Of a DNA stretch of 25,056 nucleotides, positions 1 to 8,167 are shown in pieces. A program made the translations under genes and the position numbers. A model generated the notes under the pieces. The model saw nothing but the letters and a program-made list of their open reading frames with translations, ran no database searches and had not been told where the DNA came from. Origin of the DNA: Wocania_A sp964021735 (GTDB lineage Bacteria > Bacteroidota > Bacteroidia > Flavobacteriales > Flavobacteriaceae). The DNA lies in the NCBI RefSeq assembly GCF_964021735.1, contig NZ_CAXIBN010000024.1, positions 1 through 25,056 of the forward strand, written 5' to 3'. How positions within the stretch are numbered: the first letter of the stretch is position 1; the number at the start of each line of letters is the position of its first letter.

Positions 1-18
1 TTCAGATTGACGCATTTT

Positions 19-747
19 CTATTTATTCTTCACATAAATCAATTTAAATCGTGTATTACTTTGGTCACGCTGCTCCATTTCAAATTGCGGCAATGATTTA
101 AAAAGTGGTGTTAGTTTAACAAAACCAAAGTTTCTTGAATCAAAATTAGGCTGCTTTTTAAGTATTAACGAACCTACATCACCAAGAAAAGCCCAACCGT
201 CTTCATCGGCTGCATCATCAACAGAATTTTGTAGTAGTTTAATAACTTTAGGCGTTATGTTATATAAATTTTCTTTTTTAGTTTTTACACCCTTTTCATC
301 TTTATCATTATCGCTTTTAAGAATTTCTAAATAAATAAATTTATCACAAGCTACAATAAAAGGGTTGGGTGTTTTTTTCTCGCCCATACCATAAACCTGC
401 ATACCTGCTTCTCGCAAACGTGTAGCAAGTTTAGTAAAATCACTATCAGATGAAACTAAGCAAAATCCGTTTACTTTTTCAGAATATAAAATATCCATAG
501 CATCAATAATCATAGCAGAATCGGTAGCATTTTTACCTGTAGTATAGCCGTATTGTTGAATAGGTGTTATAGCATTTTCAAGCAGAATATTTTTCCATTT
601 AGACAAATGTGGTTTGGTCCAATCTCCATAAATCCTTTTAATCGTTGGTGTACCGTACTTTGTTATTTCTTCCATCATTTCTGAAATGTACTTTGATGGT
701 ATGTTGTCGCCGTCAATTAAAACGGCAATTTTTGTGTCTTTTATCAT
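19..747 (-). CDS. NYN-domain putative ribonuclease with C-terminal LOTUS/OST-HTH domain
   Basis: Encodes a 242-residue soluble protein. Residues 7-140 form a NYN (PIN-like nuclease) domain: VLIDGDN at 9-15 supplies D12 and D14, D76 and D82 lie in the next helix, and SSDSDF at 99-104 supplies D101 and D103. These are the acidic positions that bind Mg2+ in PIN-fold RNases. After a charged linker (144-160), residues 162-240 look like a LOTUS/OST-HTH domain, with the GWAFLGDVGSLI segment and the usual F...LP...F pattern. The same two-domain arrangement occurs in limkain-b1/MARF1-type RNA-binding nucleases and in many uncharacterised bacterial proteins. The nuclease role is inferred from the fold and acidic residues; the RNA target is unknown. 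The gene is divergent from the metalloprotease gene, with 185 bases between starts. The ATG at 747 is chosen because the NYN strand begins a few residues later. Confidence 0.85.
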   Translation of the reverse strand: MIKDTKIAVLIDGDNIPSKYISEMMEEITKYGTPTIKRIYGDWTKPHLSKWKNILLENAITPIQQYGYTTGKNATDSAMIIDAMDILYSEKVNGFCLVSSDSDFTKLATRLREAGMQVYGMGEKKTPNPFIVACDKFIYLEILKSDNDKDEKGVKTKKENLYNITPKVIKLLQNSVDDAADEDGWAFLGDVGSLILKKQPNFDSRNFGFVKLTPLFKSLPQFEMEQRDQSNTRFKLIYVKNK

Positions 748-932
748 ATTGCATAAAGGTACTGAAATATTACAGAATATGCATCTACTTCATTTTTTGT
801 TCTATTCAATTAACAAAAGAGCTTTCCTTAACATTTTTAACATTTTATAAAGAAATAACCATTTCATTCTTTTTATTTTTAGCGTCACTAACCAAAAAAC
901 ACTCAAATATATTTCAATTAAACATTTAATTT

Positions 933-3536
933 ATGAAACACCAAAAACTCAGAGTTTTAAAATTTTTAAGCGTAGCATTTATGCTAGCGCTTTTTCTTAT
1001 TCCTCAAAATACTGAAGCGCAAAGAAGTAAAGTTCGTAAAAAAAAGAACAAAGTAGAAGCTCCAGCTAAACCAGCTCCAAAAAAATCTAAAGAAAAGAAG
1101 ATTGAAGACCTAGTTAAATCTAGCAAAAAGATTGAAGGTTTATTTACTATGTACCAAGATACACTTACGGGGTCTTTACAAATGTTAATCTCTGACGATC
1201 AGATTGATAAAGAGTATATCTATTTTAGTCAAATAGCAGATGGTGTTATGGATGCTGGAAGAATTAATAGAGGTTCGTATATGGGCTCAAAAGTTTTCAA
1301 AATTAAAAAGTACTTTAATAAAATTGAATTCGAAACTCAAAACAATTCATTTTACTTTGATCCAGATAGTGCACTTTCAAAATCAAAAGAGGCAAATATT
1401 AGTAATGGCAATATGGCAAGTGTTAAAATTGAAGCTCACGACAAAAAGAAAGGGCTATATTTAATTAAAGCAGATGGCTTGTTTTTAAGCGAAACATTTT
1501 CTCAAATAAAAAGGCCAAATTTTCCTGGAACACCTCCAACGGCATTTAAACTTGGCAGTTTAAGTAAAACCAAAACAAAGGTTAATTCCATTAAGAATTA
1601 TGAAGAAAACACCAATCTTCAAGTAGAATATGTATACTCCTCGCCTTCCGTTTTAAATGGTGGATCTAACGCTGTGGCGGATGGAAGAAATGTAAGTATT
1701 AAAGTTTTTCATAGTTTAATTGAAATGCCTGATAATGATTATGAAGTAAGATACGACGATCCGAGAGTTGGCTATTTCCTAACACAAGTAGATGATCAAA
1801 CATCAACGAGTGCAACACCTTATCGCGATTTAGTACACCGTTGGAATTTAAAAAAGAAAGACCCAAATGCTGCAATTTCTGAACCTGTTGAACCCATTAC
1901 ATGGTGGATAGAAAACTCAACACCTGTTGAGTGGCGAGAAACCATTAAAAATGCTGTTTTACAATGGAATGTGGCTTTCGAAAAAGCTGGTTTTAAAAAC
2001 GCTATGGCTGTTAAAATTCAACCAGATGATGCCGATTGGGATGCTGGAGATATTAGATACAATGTATTACGTTGGACATCGTCTCCTCAACCGCCGTTTG
2101 GTGGTTACGGACCAAGTTTTGTAAACCCAAAAACTGGACAAATTTTAGGTGCAGATATTATGTTAGAATATGTTCACTTTACAAATAGAGTGATGTATGA
2201 TAAGCTATTCGATTTGTCGTCTTTAAACAAAACTTTTGATGGTTCTGAAACTCATGAAGATAATAAAATGTATTGCTCTTTAGGTCATATTATGCACGAA
2301 AACACACTTTTTGGAAATGCGGTTTTGAAAGCTTCAAATGCATCAGATTTAGAGATGAAACGCATGAAAAAAGAAGCTATGATTGCTTTAATTATGCACG
2401 AAGTTGGACATACATTGGGTTTAAATCATAATATGAAAGCAAGTCAGTTATTTTCACCAGAGCAATTAGCAAATGCAGATTTTATTAATGGAAAATGTTT
2501 AACAGGTTCTGTTATGGATTATGCAGCCATAAACATTACAAAAGACAGAAGCAAACAAGGACAATATTACGATACATCTGTTGGACCATACGATGTATGG
2601 GCTATCCAATTTGGGTACACTCCATTTAAAAGTAAAAGTGAAAGAGACGCGCTACTAAGTCAATCGACAAAACCAGAATTGATTTTTGGTAATGATGCCG
2701 ATGATATGCGTTCTCCTGGAAAAGCTATTGATCCGAGAGTTATGGTTGGAGATTTATCTAACGATCAAATTACCTATTCCAACGACCGTTTTGAAGTTAT
2801 CAATACAATGATGAAAGATATTAAAAATAAGTTTTCAAAATCGGGTCAATCGTATCAAGAACTAAGACAAGCTTATTATATCTTAAGTAGTCAAAGAGGA
2901 AGTGCTGCTAATGTAGTTTCAAGATTTATTGGTGGCGTTTATGTAGATAGGGCTATGGCTGGTCAAAATGGCGAAACGCAACCTTATACACCAGTAAGTT
3001 TAAAAGACCAAAAAAGGGCTATGGCTAGCTTAAGCAAATACGTTTTTGCTCCAAATGCTTTTGATGCACCAAACGATCTATACAACTATTTAGCAATGCA
3101 ACGCAGAGGCTATGGGTTTTTTAGTGCTACTGAAGACCCAAAAATACATAGTCAAGTTTTAGGGTATCAAAAAAATGTATTAAATCATATTTTACATCCA
3201 AATACATTGCAACGTATTACAGACTCTGAATTGTATGGTAACGATTATAAACTATCTATGTTTATGAGCGACTTAAATAGTGCTATTTTTAAAGCAGATA
3301 TTAACAGTAGCATCAATTCATTCAGGCAAAATTTACAATTAGAGTATACAAACATGTTAATTGATATGCTCACTGGTAAACAAAGTGGCAGATATACAAA
3401 TAATGCAAAATCTATGGCGTTATATAATTTAAAAAATATAAGAACCATGGCTGCATCTTCAGGAAATGTATCATCGAGAGCACACAAACAACATTTAAGA
3501 ACACTTATTGATAATGCTTTAAAAGAGGTTAAATAA
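933..3536 (+). CDS. Secreted zinc-dependent metalloprotease (DUF5117/DUF5118 type, metzincin-like)
   Basis: An 867-residue protein with an N-terminal signal peptide (hydrophobic 11-23, then a probable cut near NTEAQ at 26-30), followed by a very lysine-rich stretch to about residue 60. Residues 60-330 resemble the beta-rich DUF5118/DUF5117 prodomain-like region of large Bacteroidota metalloproteases. The catalytic motif HEVGHTLGLNHN is at 489-500: the HExxHxxGxxH signature of metzincins, with H489, H493 and H499 as zinc ligands and E490 as general base. A Met-turn candidate, SVMDY, follows with M528. The C-terminal 300 residues are helical by composition and have no known domain that I can name. 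No T9SS C-terminal sorting domain is evident, so periplasmic or outer-membrane-associated location is more likely than secretion. The substrate is unknown. The gene stands alone and is followed by a strong hairpin at 3562-3596. Confidence 0.9.
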   Translation: MKHQKLRVLKFLSVAFMLALFLIPQNTEAQRSKVRKKKNKVEAPAKPAPKKSKEKKIEDLVKSSKKIEGLFTMYQDTLTGSLQMLISDDQIDKEYIYFSQIADGVMDAGRINRGSYMGSKVFKIKKYFNKIEFETQNNSFYFDPDSALSKSKEANISNGNMASVKIEAHDKKKGLYLIKADGLFLSETFSQIKRPNFPGTPPTAFKLGSLSKTKTKVNSIKNYEENTNLQVEYVYSSPSVLNGGSNAVADGRNVSIKVFHSLIEMPDNDYEVRYDDPRVGYFLTQVDDQTSTSATPYRDLVHRWNLKKKDPNAAISEPVEPITWWIENSTPVEWRETIKNAVLQWNVAFEKAGFKNAMAVKIQPDDADWDAGDIRYNVLRWTSSPQPPFGGYGPSFVNPKTGQILGADIMLEYVHFTNRVMYDKLFDLSSLNKTFDGSETHEDNKMYCSLGHIMHENTLFGNAVLKASNASDLEMKRMKKEAMIALIMHEVGHTLGLNHNMKASQLFSPEQLANADFINGKCLTGSVMDYAAINITKDRSKQGQYYDTSVGPYDVWAIQFGYTPFKSKSERDALLSQSTKPELIFGNDADDMRSPGKAIDPRVMVGDLSNDQITYSNDRFEVINTMMKDIKNKFSKSGQSYQELRQAYYILSSQRGSAANVVSRFIGGVYVDRAMAGQNGETQPYTPVSLKDQKRAMASLSKYVFAPNAFDAPNDLYNYLAMQRRGYGFFSATEDPKIHSQVLGYQKNVLNHILHPNTLQRITDSELYGNDYKLSMFMSDLNSAIFKADINSSINSFRQNLQLEYTNMLIDMLTGKQSGRYTNNAKSMALYNLKNIRTMAASSGNVSSRAHKQHLRTLIDNALKEVK

Positions 3537-3561
3537 TAACATTAAAACATAAATAGTTAAC

Positions 3562-3604
3562 AAAAGCCATATCAATTAAAAAAAGATATGGCTTTTATTT
3601 TTTT
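3562..3604 (+). terminator. Intrinsic terminator after the metalloprotease gene
   Basis: A perfect 12-bp inverted repeat, AAAAGCCATATC (3562-3573) and GATATGGCTTTT (3585-3596), with an 11-base A-rich loop. It runs into a T-rich tract to 3604. It lies 26 bases after the metalloprotease stop and before the next gene, so the two protease genes are probably separate transcripts. Confidence 0.8.
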
Positions 3605-3636
3605 GATTATCTTATTCAAAAATTCACCTTCTTAAT

Positions 3637-4827
3637 ATGAAAAAAACTGTAGCTGTCTTTTTTTTATTTATTGTAACTCAATCTTTCGGTCAAAAGAATG
3701 TGTTTAAAAAAGGATTAATCATTGAAAAGAATTATTACACTGAAATTAATTTTGAATTTATTTCAGAAAAAATAATTATACCGATAGAAATTGAAAATAA
3801 AGTCTATCGCTTTATGTTAGACACAGGAGCACCCAACTTAATTTCTGCAAATCTTAAAAGTATTATTAAAACAGTATCAATAAAAAATATTAATGTACGA
3901 GATGCTACAAACAGACAAAATAGTTTAGAGATTGTTTCTATTCCAGAGATTAATTTTGGTGGTGTTATTTTTAAAAATTGTCCAACATTAGTAGATAAAA
4001 ACAAAGATAATTTAATTTTTGATTGCTTTGAAATTGATGGTATTATTGGAAGCAATATGTTGCAAAAATCTATAGTTCAAATAGATTTAAAAGAAAAAGT
4101 AATTAGATTAACCGACGCCAAAAAGAAACTTAATTTAAATAAAGAAAACGCTGCGAAGCTTTATTTAATTGGTGGGCAAAAAAGCCCATATATATGGATT
4201 AATTTAAAAGGCAAAACCAATGCTAGAGAGCAATTATTAATTGATACAGGTATGAAAGGGTTTTACGATTTATCACTTAAGAATTTTGGGATACTACAAA
4301 AAAACAACATATATAAAGTACACAATGAAGGTATTGGCAGTAAAAGTATTGGCTTATTTGGTGCAGCAAAAAAAAGCAAGCATTATAGAGTTAGTGTTGA
4401 AGATTTAAAAATAAATAATACCACTTTTATAAACGTAACTACGGAAACTACAAACGATAGTAATTCAAGAATTGGGTCTGAAATTTTAAAGTATGGAATA
4501 ATGACCATAGATTTTCTGAACAATAAATTTTATTTTGATTCTTTTGAAAAAACAACCAATTTACAGAAAAAAATACTAGGTTTTAGTCCCACTATAATAA
4601 ATAATAAACTTGCTGTTGGTATTGTTTGGGATGGAGATTTAAAAAAAGAAATTAGTTTTGGTGATGAAATTATTAAATTAAACACACTTGATGTCACTAA
4701 AATTGATATTTGCGATTTTATAACTTCAAAGACCATATACAATAAAAAGGACACTATAGAATTAACTGTAAAAACTAGTGAAGGTTTATTAAAAACTTTA
4801 TTAGTAGAAAAAACATTACCCAAATAA
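3637..4827 (+). CDS. Retropepsin-like aspartic protease, two lobes plus C-terminal PDZ-like domain
   Basis: A 396-residue protein with a signal peptide (hydrophobic 4-14, probable cut after SFGQ at 16-19), so exported. It carries two aspartyl protease motifs in one chain: FMLDTGAPN at 59-67 (D62) and LLIDTGMKG at 200-208 (D203). The first lobe also has a hydrophobic-hydrophobic-Gly element, DGIIGSNML at 134-142; the equivalent in lobe two is around RIGSEIL at 278-284. A single chain with two DTG motifs resembles the pepsin arrangement built from retropepsin-like halves, a common form in Bacteroidota. Residues about 315-392 look like a PDZ domain (SFGDEIIKLN at 340-349). The substrate is unknown; the PDZ suggests binding of unfolded or C-terminal peptides. 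It contains a T8 tract in the signal-peptide codons and is followed by a hairpin at 4830-4855. Confidence 0.85.
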   Translation: MKKTVAVFFLFIVTQSFGQKNVFKKGLIIEKNYYTEINFEFISEKIIIPIEIENKVYRFMLDTGAPNLISANLKSIIKTVSIKNINVRDATNRQNSLEIVSIPEINFGGVIFKNCPTLVDKNKDNLIFDCFEIDGIIGSNMLQKSIVQIDLKEKVIRLTDAKKKLNLNKENAAKLYLIGGQKSPYIWINLKGKTNAREQLLIDTGMKGFYDLSLKNFGILQKNNIYKVHNEGIGSKSIGLFGAAKKSKHYRVSVEDLKINNTTFINVTTETTNDSNSRIGSEILKYGIMTIDFLNNKFYFDSFEKTTNLQKKILGFSPTIINNKLAVGIVWDGDLKKEISFGDEIIKLNTLDVTKIDICDFITSKTIYNKKDTIELTVKTSEGLLKTLLVEKTLPK

Positions 4828-4829
4828 AA

Positions 4830-4855
4830 AAAGCTACTTTAATAAAAGTAGCTTT
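4830..4855. terminator. Hairpin between converging genes, probable bidirectional terminator
   Basis: An 11-bp perfect inverted repeat, AAAGCTACTTT (4830-4840) and AAAGTAGCTTT (4845-4855), with a 4-base loop. Read on the minus strand, the stem is followed by TTTTTATTTG, a usable U-tract for transcripts coming from the acyltransferase operon. On the plus strand, no U-tract follows. It sits 3 bases after the aspartic protease stop. Confidence 0.65.
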
Positions 4856-4868
4856 AAGTGTATATAGA

Positions 4869-4920
4869 GCGAATGTTTCTTTTTAGAGCCAGTAACTGGT
4901 TTACTTTATGTTTCATTCGT
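4869..4920. repeat. Nested inverted repeat in the intergenic gap
   Basis: An outer 7-bp repeat, GCGAATG (4869-4875) and CATTCGT (4914-4920, one G-T pair), encloses CCAGTAACTGG (4889-4899), an inner 5+1+5 palindrome. The two share one axis only roughly. It could be a folded 3' UTR of the convergent transcripts or chance. The rest of the gap 4856-4988 shows no gene. Confidence 0.35.
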
Positions 4921-4988
4921 TATTCTATTTTTTATTGTTCAAAATTTATGCCAAAACTTAATTGAGTGTACAATTTTAATTAAAAAAA

Positions 4989-5537
4989 TTATGAATACTT
5001 GGGTACTTTACCTTTTACATCTTTATAGAAATTGTACATAAATTCAAAATCTGCTTTCGTATCATTTGTAGGATAAAAGGGTTCTGAAATCTTATTTTGT
5101 TTTTTTTCAAAATCTAGCGTAAACATAATAATGGGTACATTAGCTTCTTTGGCGATATAATAAAACCCTGTGCGCCACTCCTCTACTTTTTTTCTTGTGC
5201 CTTCTGGTGCCATAGTCATTCTAAACTCATCATGTTCGGTAAACAATTTTGCTATAGCTTGCACCTTGTTTTCATTAGATTGTCTATTAATTGGTGCGCC
5301 TCCTAAAGTTCTAAAAAACCATCCGATAGGAAAAACAAACAATTCTTTTTTACCAACAAAATTCGTTTTAATATTTAAAACTGACCGTAATAAAACACCA
5401 ATATAGAAGTCGTGCCAACTGGTATGTGGTGCTGCAATAATTACTGCTTTTTTTATTATATCATTAGAAAAATTGATGTTGCCAACCGCTTTCCACCCTA
5501 AAAGCTTAAAATAAATAAATTTGGCTAACCACCGCAT
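4989..5537 (-). CDS. 1-acyl-glycerol-phosphate acyltransferase-like protein (PlsC family)
   Basis: A compact 182-residue acyltransferase. The catalytic HX4D motif is H38-TSWH-D43 inside APHTSWHDFYIG; the second acceptor-binding block is GGAPINR (79-85) and the third is APEGTRKK (110-117). These are the blocks of glycerolipid acyltransferases of the PlsC/LPLAT superfamily, which transfer an acyl chain to a lysophospholipid-type acceptor at the membrane. It is shorter than typical PlsC (about 240 residues) and lacks an obvious long N-terminal membrane helix, as is common for this small Bacteroidota subgroup. It starts 1 base after the kdnB stop, so it is almost certainly co-transcribed with kdnB. 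That neighbourhood suggests a role in envelope lipid or lipopolysaccharide assembly, but the acceptor cannot be read from the sequence. Confidence 0.85.
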   Translation of the reverse strand: MRWLAKFIYFKLLGWKAVGNINFSNDIIKKAVIIAAPHTSWHDFYIGVLLRSVLNIKTNFVGKKELFVFPIGWFFRTLGGAPINRQSNENKVQAIAKLFTEHDEFRMTMAPEGTRKKVEEWRTGFYYIAKEANVPIIMFTLDFEKKQNKISEPFYPTNDTKADFEFMYNFYKDVKGKVPKYS

Positions 5538-5538
5538 A

Positions 5539-6621
5539 TTACATTTTTTGGTAAAGTTCTTTAAGCTTCTTTGGTGTTATTATTTTTTTCCAGTTTTTCC
5601 CAATGGCGTTTTCCCACAAAGGTTCTAAACTAAGCGATATATTAATCATTACATCAAATTCTCTATCACTTAAATTAGCACAGATTCCTTTAGGCAAAAC
5701 AATATTATGCTTCTTTTTCATAGCTTTAAAAAGTTTTACTCCTTCTGGATAAAACTCTTCTAAATGATTAAAAACAATGCAGTTTCCTATACCATGTTTC
5801 GTGCCTAACAAATATGATAAGCCGTAACTCATAGCATGTGCTACACCAACTTGTGAGTAAACAATACTCATACCTCCGTGCCACGACGCCATCATTAGTT
5901 TTTCTTGGGCATCAACTTTAGTAAGTGTATCTCCCAAAAATATATCTTCACAAAGTTGCAAAGCCATTTCGCCATAACTTTGACTAAAAGTATTTAGATA
6001 AGTTCCTGTAAGCGATTCAATACAATGTATATAACAATCCATACCTGTATAAAACCACTGCTCTGTTGGAACATCTTTGGTGAGTTCAGAATCTAATATG
6101 ACTTGATCGAAAGGTGTGAAATCTGAATTTATACCTAATTTTTTTTCTGGACCAGTAAGTACCGTTGTTCTAGAAACTTCTGCTCCTGTACCAGATATAG
6201 TTGGAATACCTACATGATATATAGCTGGATTTTTAACTAAATCCCAACCTTGATAATTTTTAGTTTCGCCTTCATTGGTTATCATTATAGAAACCGCTTT
6301 TGCCAAATCTAGCAATGTACCTCCTCCTATTCCAATAATTCCAGAGGGACGCTCTTTCGTGTTTAAAATAATGTCTTCAACTAACTCATCTACTTGAGAT
6401 GTTTTAGGCTCTTCTTTTGCAGATATATATATAATTCTGTCATCGTAAGAAGTAGGTATTCTTGATGTTAACCAAATATTGTTTTTAAATACATCATCTA
6501 CCAAAAAAATAAATGGCGCATTAATACTTAATCGCTTTGGGGCAATAATATCACTTAACTGATTAAAACTACCTCTGCCAAAAATCACCCTTGGCACCAT
6601 GGGAAAGTTTTTATAATTCAT
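5539..6621 (-). CDS. kdnB: 3-deoxy-D-manno-octulosonate 8-oxidase (iron-containing alcohol dehydrogenase family)
   Basis: A 360-residue group III (iron-dependent) alcohol dehydrogenase. From memory it matches Shewanella KdnB along its whole length, including the start (MNYKNF), YQGWDL (123-128), TISGTGAE (141-148), WFYTGMDCYIHC (189-200), YSQVG (255-259) and LEEFYPEGV (287-295). The nucleotide site is GIGGGTLLDLAKA at 97-109. Predicted metal ligands are D195, H199, H262 and H276. KdnB oxidises the C8 hydroxyl of Kdo, after which the aminotransferase KdnA makes 8-amino-3,8-dideoxy-D-manno-octulosonate (Kdo8N) for the lipopolysaccharide inner core. kdsB, 0.8 kb upstream on the same strand, supports this role. 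No kdnA-type aminotransferase lies in the window. An 84-base gap with a 16-bp palindrome separates it from the HAD gene, so it may have its own promoter. Confidence 0.85.
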   Translation of the reverse strand: MNYKNFPMVPRVIFGRGSFNQLSDIIAPKRLSINAPFIFLVDDVFKNNIWLTSRIPTSYDDRIIYISAKEEPKTSQVDELVEDIILNTKERPSGIIGIGGGTLLDLAKAVSIMITNEGETKNYQGWDLVKNPAIYHVGIPTISGTGAEVSRTTVLTGPEKKLGINSDFTPFDQVILDSELTKDVPTEQWFYTGMDCYIHCIESLTGTYLNTFSQSYGEMALQLCEDIFLGDTLTKVDAQEKLMMASWHGGMSIVYSQVGVAHAMSYGLSYLLGTKHGIGNCIVFNHLEEFYPEGVKLFKAMKKKHNIVLPKGICANLSDREFDVMINISLSLEPLWENAIGKNWKKIITPKKLKELYQKM

Positions 6622-6649
6622 TTAATATATTTTCTTTTTTCAAAATGTA

Positions 6650-6665
6650 AAAATAGTACTATTTT
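6650..6665. promoter_or_regulatory. 16-bp perfect palindrome upstream of kdnB
   Basis: AAAATAGTACTATTTT is self-complementary over 16 bases and lies 28 bases upstream of the kdnB ATG. It is in the 84-base gap after the HAD gene. Its dyad symmetry and position suit an operator, but no regulator is known to bind it and an AT-rich palindrome can occur by chance. Confidence 0.35.
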
Positions 6666-6705
6666 CACTTTTACTGGATTAAAAAGTAATGAAATATCTT
6701 ACTAA

Positions 6706-7410
6706 TTAGTTTAATAAATTTAATACGTCTTTTAGGCCACTAATGGTTTTATATGTTATACCGTTAATTTCTTTTTTACTTACTTTTTCGTGTGCCCAAG
6801 TGGTATGAAATGGAATATGAATGGCATTTGCTTTTATATTTACCAAGGGCAAAACATCTGATTTTAAAGAGTTTCCTATCATTAAAAATTCTGATGGTTT
6901 AATATCTAAATGGTTTAATAAATTTGAGTAATTAGTTTCCTTTTTATCGCTTAACACTTCAATATGATGAAAATACTTAGTTAATCCAGACTTTTCCAAT
7001 TTTCGTTCTTGGTCTAACAAATCGCCTTTGGTTGCTAGTATTAATCTGTATTTTTTTGATAGTACACTTAAAACATCTTCCACACCATCAAGCAATTCCA
7101 CAGGTTTTTCAAGCATATTTTTACCAATATTTAAAATGGCTTCAATAGTTTTGTTTGTAATGCTATAGTTAGATAATTCTAAAGCGACCTCTACCATCGA
7201 TAAAATGAAAGCTTTTACACCATAGCCATAAAGTGGTAGGTTTTTCATTTCCATTTTAAATAACTCTTGATCTATTTTATTTGGAGTTTCGTATTCTGAT
7301 AATAAACGTTGAATTTCTTCTTCAGCTTCACGAAAATAAGTTTCATTAACCCAAAGTGTATCATCGGCATCAAAACCAATTACTTTTATATTTTTATAAT
7401 TTACTTCCAT
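6706..7410 (-). CDS. HAD-family hydrolase, probable small-molecule phosphatase
   Basis: A 234-residue haloacid dehalogenase-type protein. Motif I is GFDADDTLW (12-20) with nucleophile D14 and general acid D16. A helical cap occupies roughly 25-100. The later part has the K and the acidic GNSLKSD motif expected of HAD motifs III and IV. It is too long and of the wrong cap type to be KdsC, the tetrameric capless phosphatase that makes Kdo from Kdo-8-phosphate, but its position is suggestive: its start overlaps the kdsB stop by 10 bases, so the two are translationally coupled, and kdnB follows. It may act on a phosphorylated sugar in the Kdo/Kdo8N route or be a general phosphatase; the substrate is inference only. 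Confidence 0.75.
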   Translation of the reverse strand: MEVNYKNIKVIGFDADDTLWVNETYFREAEEEIQRLLSEYETPNKIDQELFKMEMKNLPLYGYGVKAFILSMVEVALELSNYSITNKTIEAILNIGKNMLEKPVELLDGVEDVLSVLSKKYRLILATKGDLLDQERKLEKSGLTKYFHHIEVLSDKKETNYSNLLNHLDIKPSEFLMIGNSLKSDVLPLVNIKANAIHIPFHTTWAHEKVSKKEINGITYKTISGLKDVLNLLN

Positions 7411-8129
7411 AATTTCTTGGCGCGTTCTAAATCTTCGGGGGTATCAATCTCAACTCCTTGTACATCTGTTTCAACCATTTTTATACGTTTTCCGTATTCT
7501 AAATAACGTAATTGTTCAAGTTTTTCAGATGCCTCTAAAGAAAGTATTGGTAAACGATAAAAATCTAATAAAGCTTCTTTTCTAAAAGCATAAACACCTT
7601 TGTGCTTGTAATATTTTACACCAGCATTTTTATCTCTTAGGTAAGGAATTATGCTTCGCGAAAAATACAATGCGAAATTAGTATTATCGACAATTACTTT
7701 TACGGTATTTGGGTTTTTAATTTCGTCATCATCTGTAATATGAACCATTAAGGATGCCAAATCAATTTTCTTTTTATTGTCATCTTTAAAAACTTCTATC
7801 AATTTTTTTAATGATTCTCTGTCAGTAAATGGTTCATCGCCTTGAACATTTATAACAATATCAATATCTAAACTCTCAACGGCTTCGGCTATTCTATCGC
7901 TTCCGCAATCATGCTCTCTAATACTCATAATAGCTTTACCTCCGTTATTTACAATTTCGTTATAAATAATATCGCTATCGGTTACTACAAAAACATCATC
8001 AAATAGATTGGTGGCAACTGTGGCTTCGTAAGTCCTAGTGATAACCGTTTTCCCTCCTAAATCTTGCATAAGTTTTCCTGGAAAACGTGTTGCACTATAA
8101 CGTGCAGGAATCATTGAAATTATTTTCAT
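7401..8129 (-). CDS. kdsB: CMP-Kdo synthetase (3-deoxy-manno-octulosonate cytidylyltransferase)
   Basis: A 242-residue nucleotidyltransferase that activates Kdo (or Kdo8N) with CTP to the CMP-sugar used by Kdo transferase, in the cytoplasm. Family signatures are clear: IPARYSATRFPGKLM at 7-21 (CTP-binding loop), HDCGSDRIAEA at 73-83, INVQGDEPF at 93-101, and VEIDTPEDLERAKKL near the C terminus. Length matches the family. It is the first gene of a coupled pair with the HAD gene and lies 38 bases after the DUF4126 gene. The nearby kdnB raises the possibility that the physiological substrate is Kdo8N, as for the Shewanella enzyme. The sugar preference cannot be decided from these motifs. Confidence 0.92.
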   Translation of the reverse strand: MKIISMIPARYSATRFPGKLMQDLGGKTVITRTYEATVATNLFDDVFVVTDSDIIYNEIVNNGGKAIMSIREHDCGSDRIAEAVESLDIDIVINVQGDEPFTDRESLKKLIEVFKDDNKKKIDLASLMVHITDDDEIKNPNTVKVIVDNTNFALYFSRSIIPYLRDKNAGVKYYKHKGVYAFRKEALLDFYRLPILSLEASEKLEQLRYLEYGKRIKMVETDVQGVEIDTPEDLERAKKLWK

Positions 8130-8167
8130 TTATTTCTTAATAATGTATTTCAAAAATACTATAAATA

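Noticed and set aside
645..929. 94-codon plus-strand frame
   Set aside because: It overlaps the N-terminal codons of the NYN gene in antisense and then runs through AT-rich intergenic DNA; composition is Phe/Leu/Cys-rich as expected of noise.
6706..7410. HAD protein as KdsC
   Set aside because: KdsC is about 180 residues and capless; this protein has a helical cap and is longer, so the symbol was not given.
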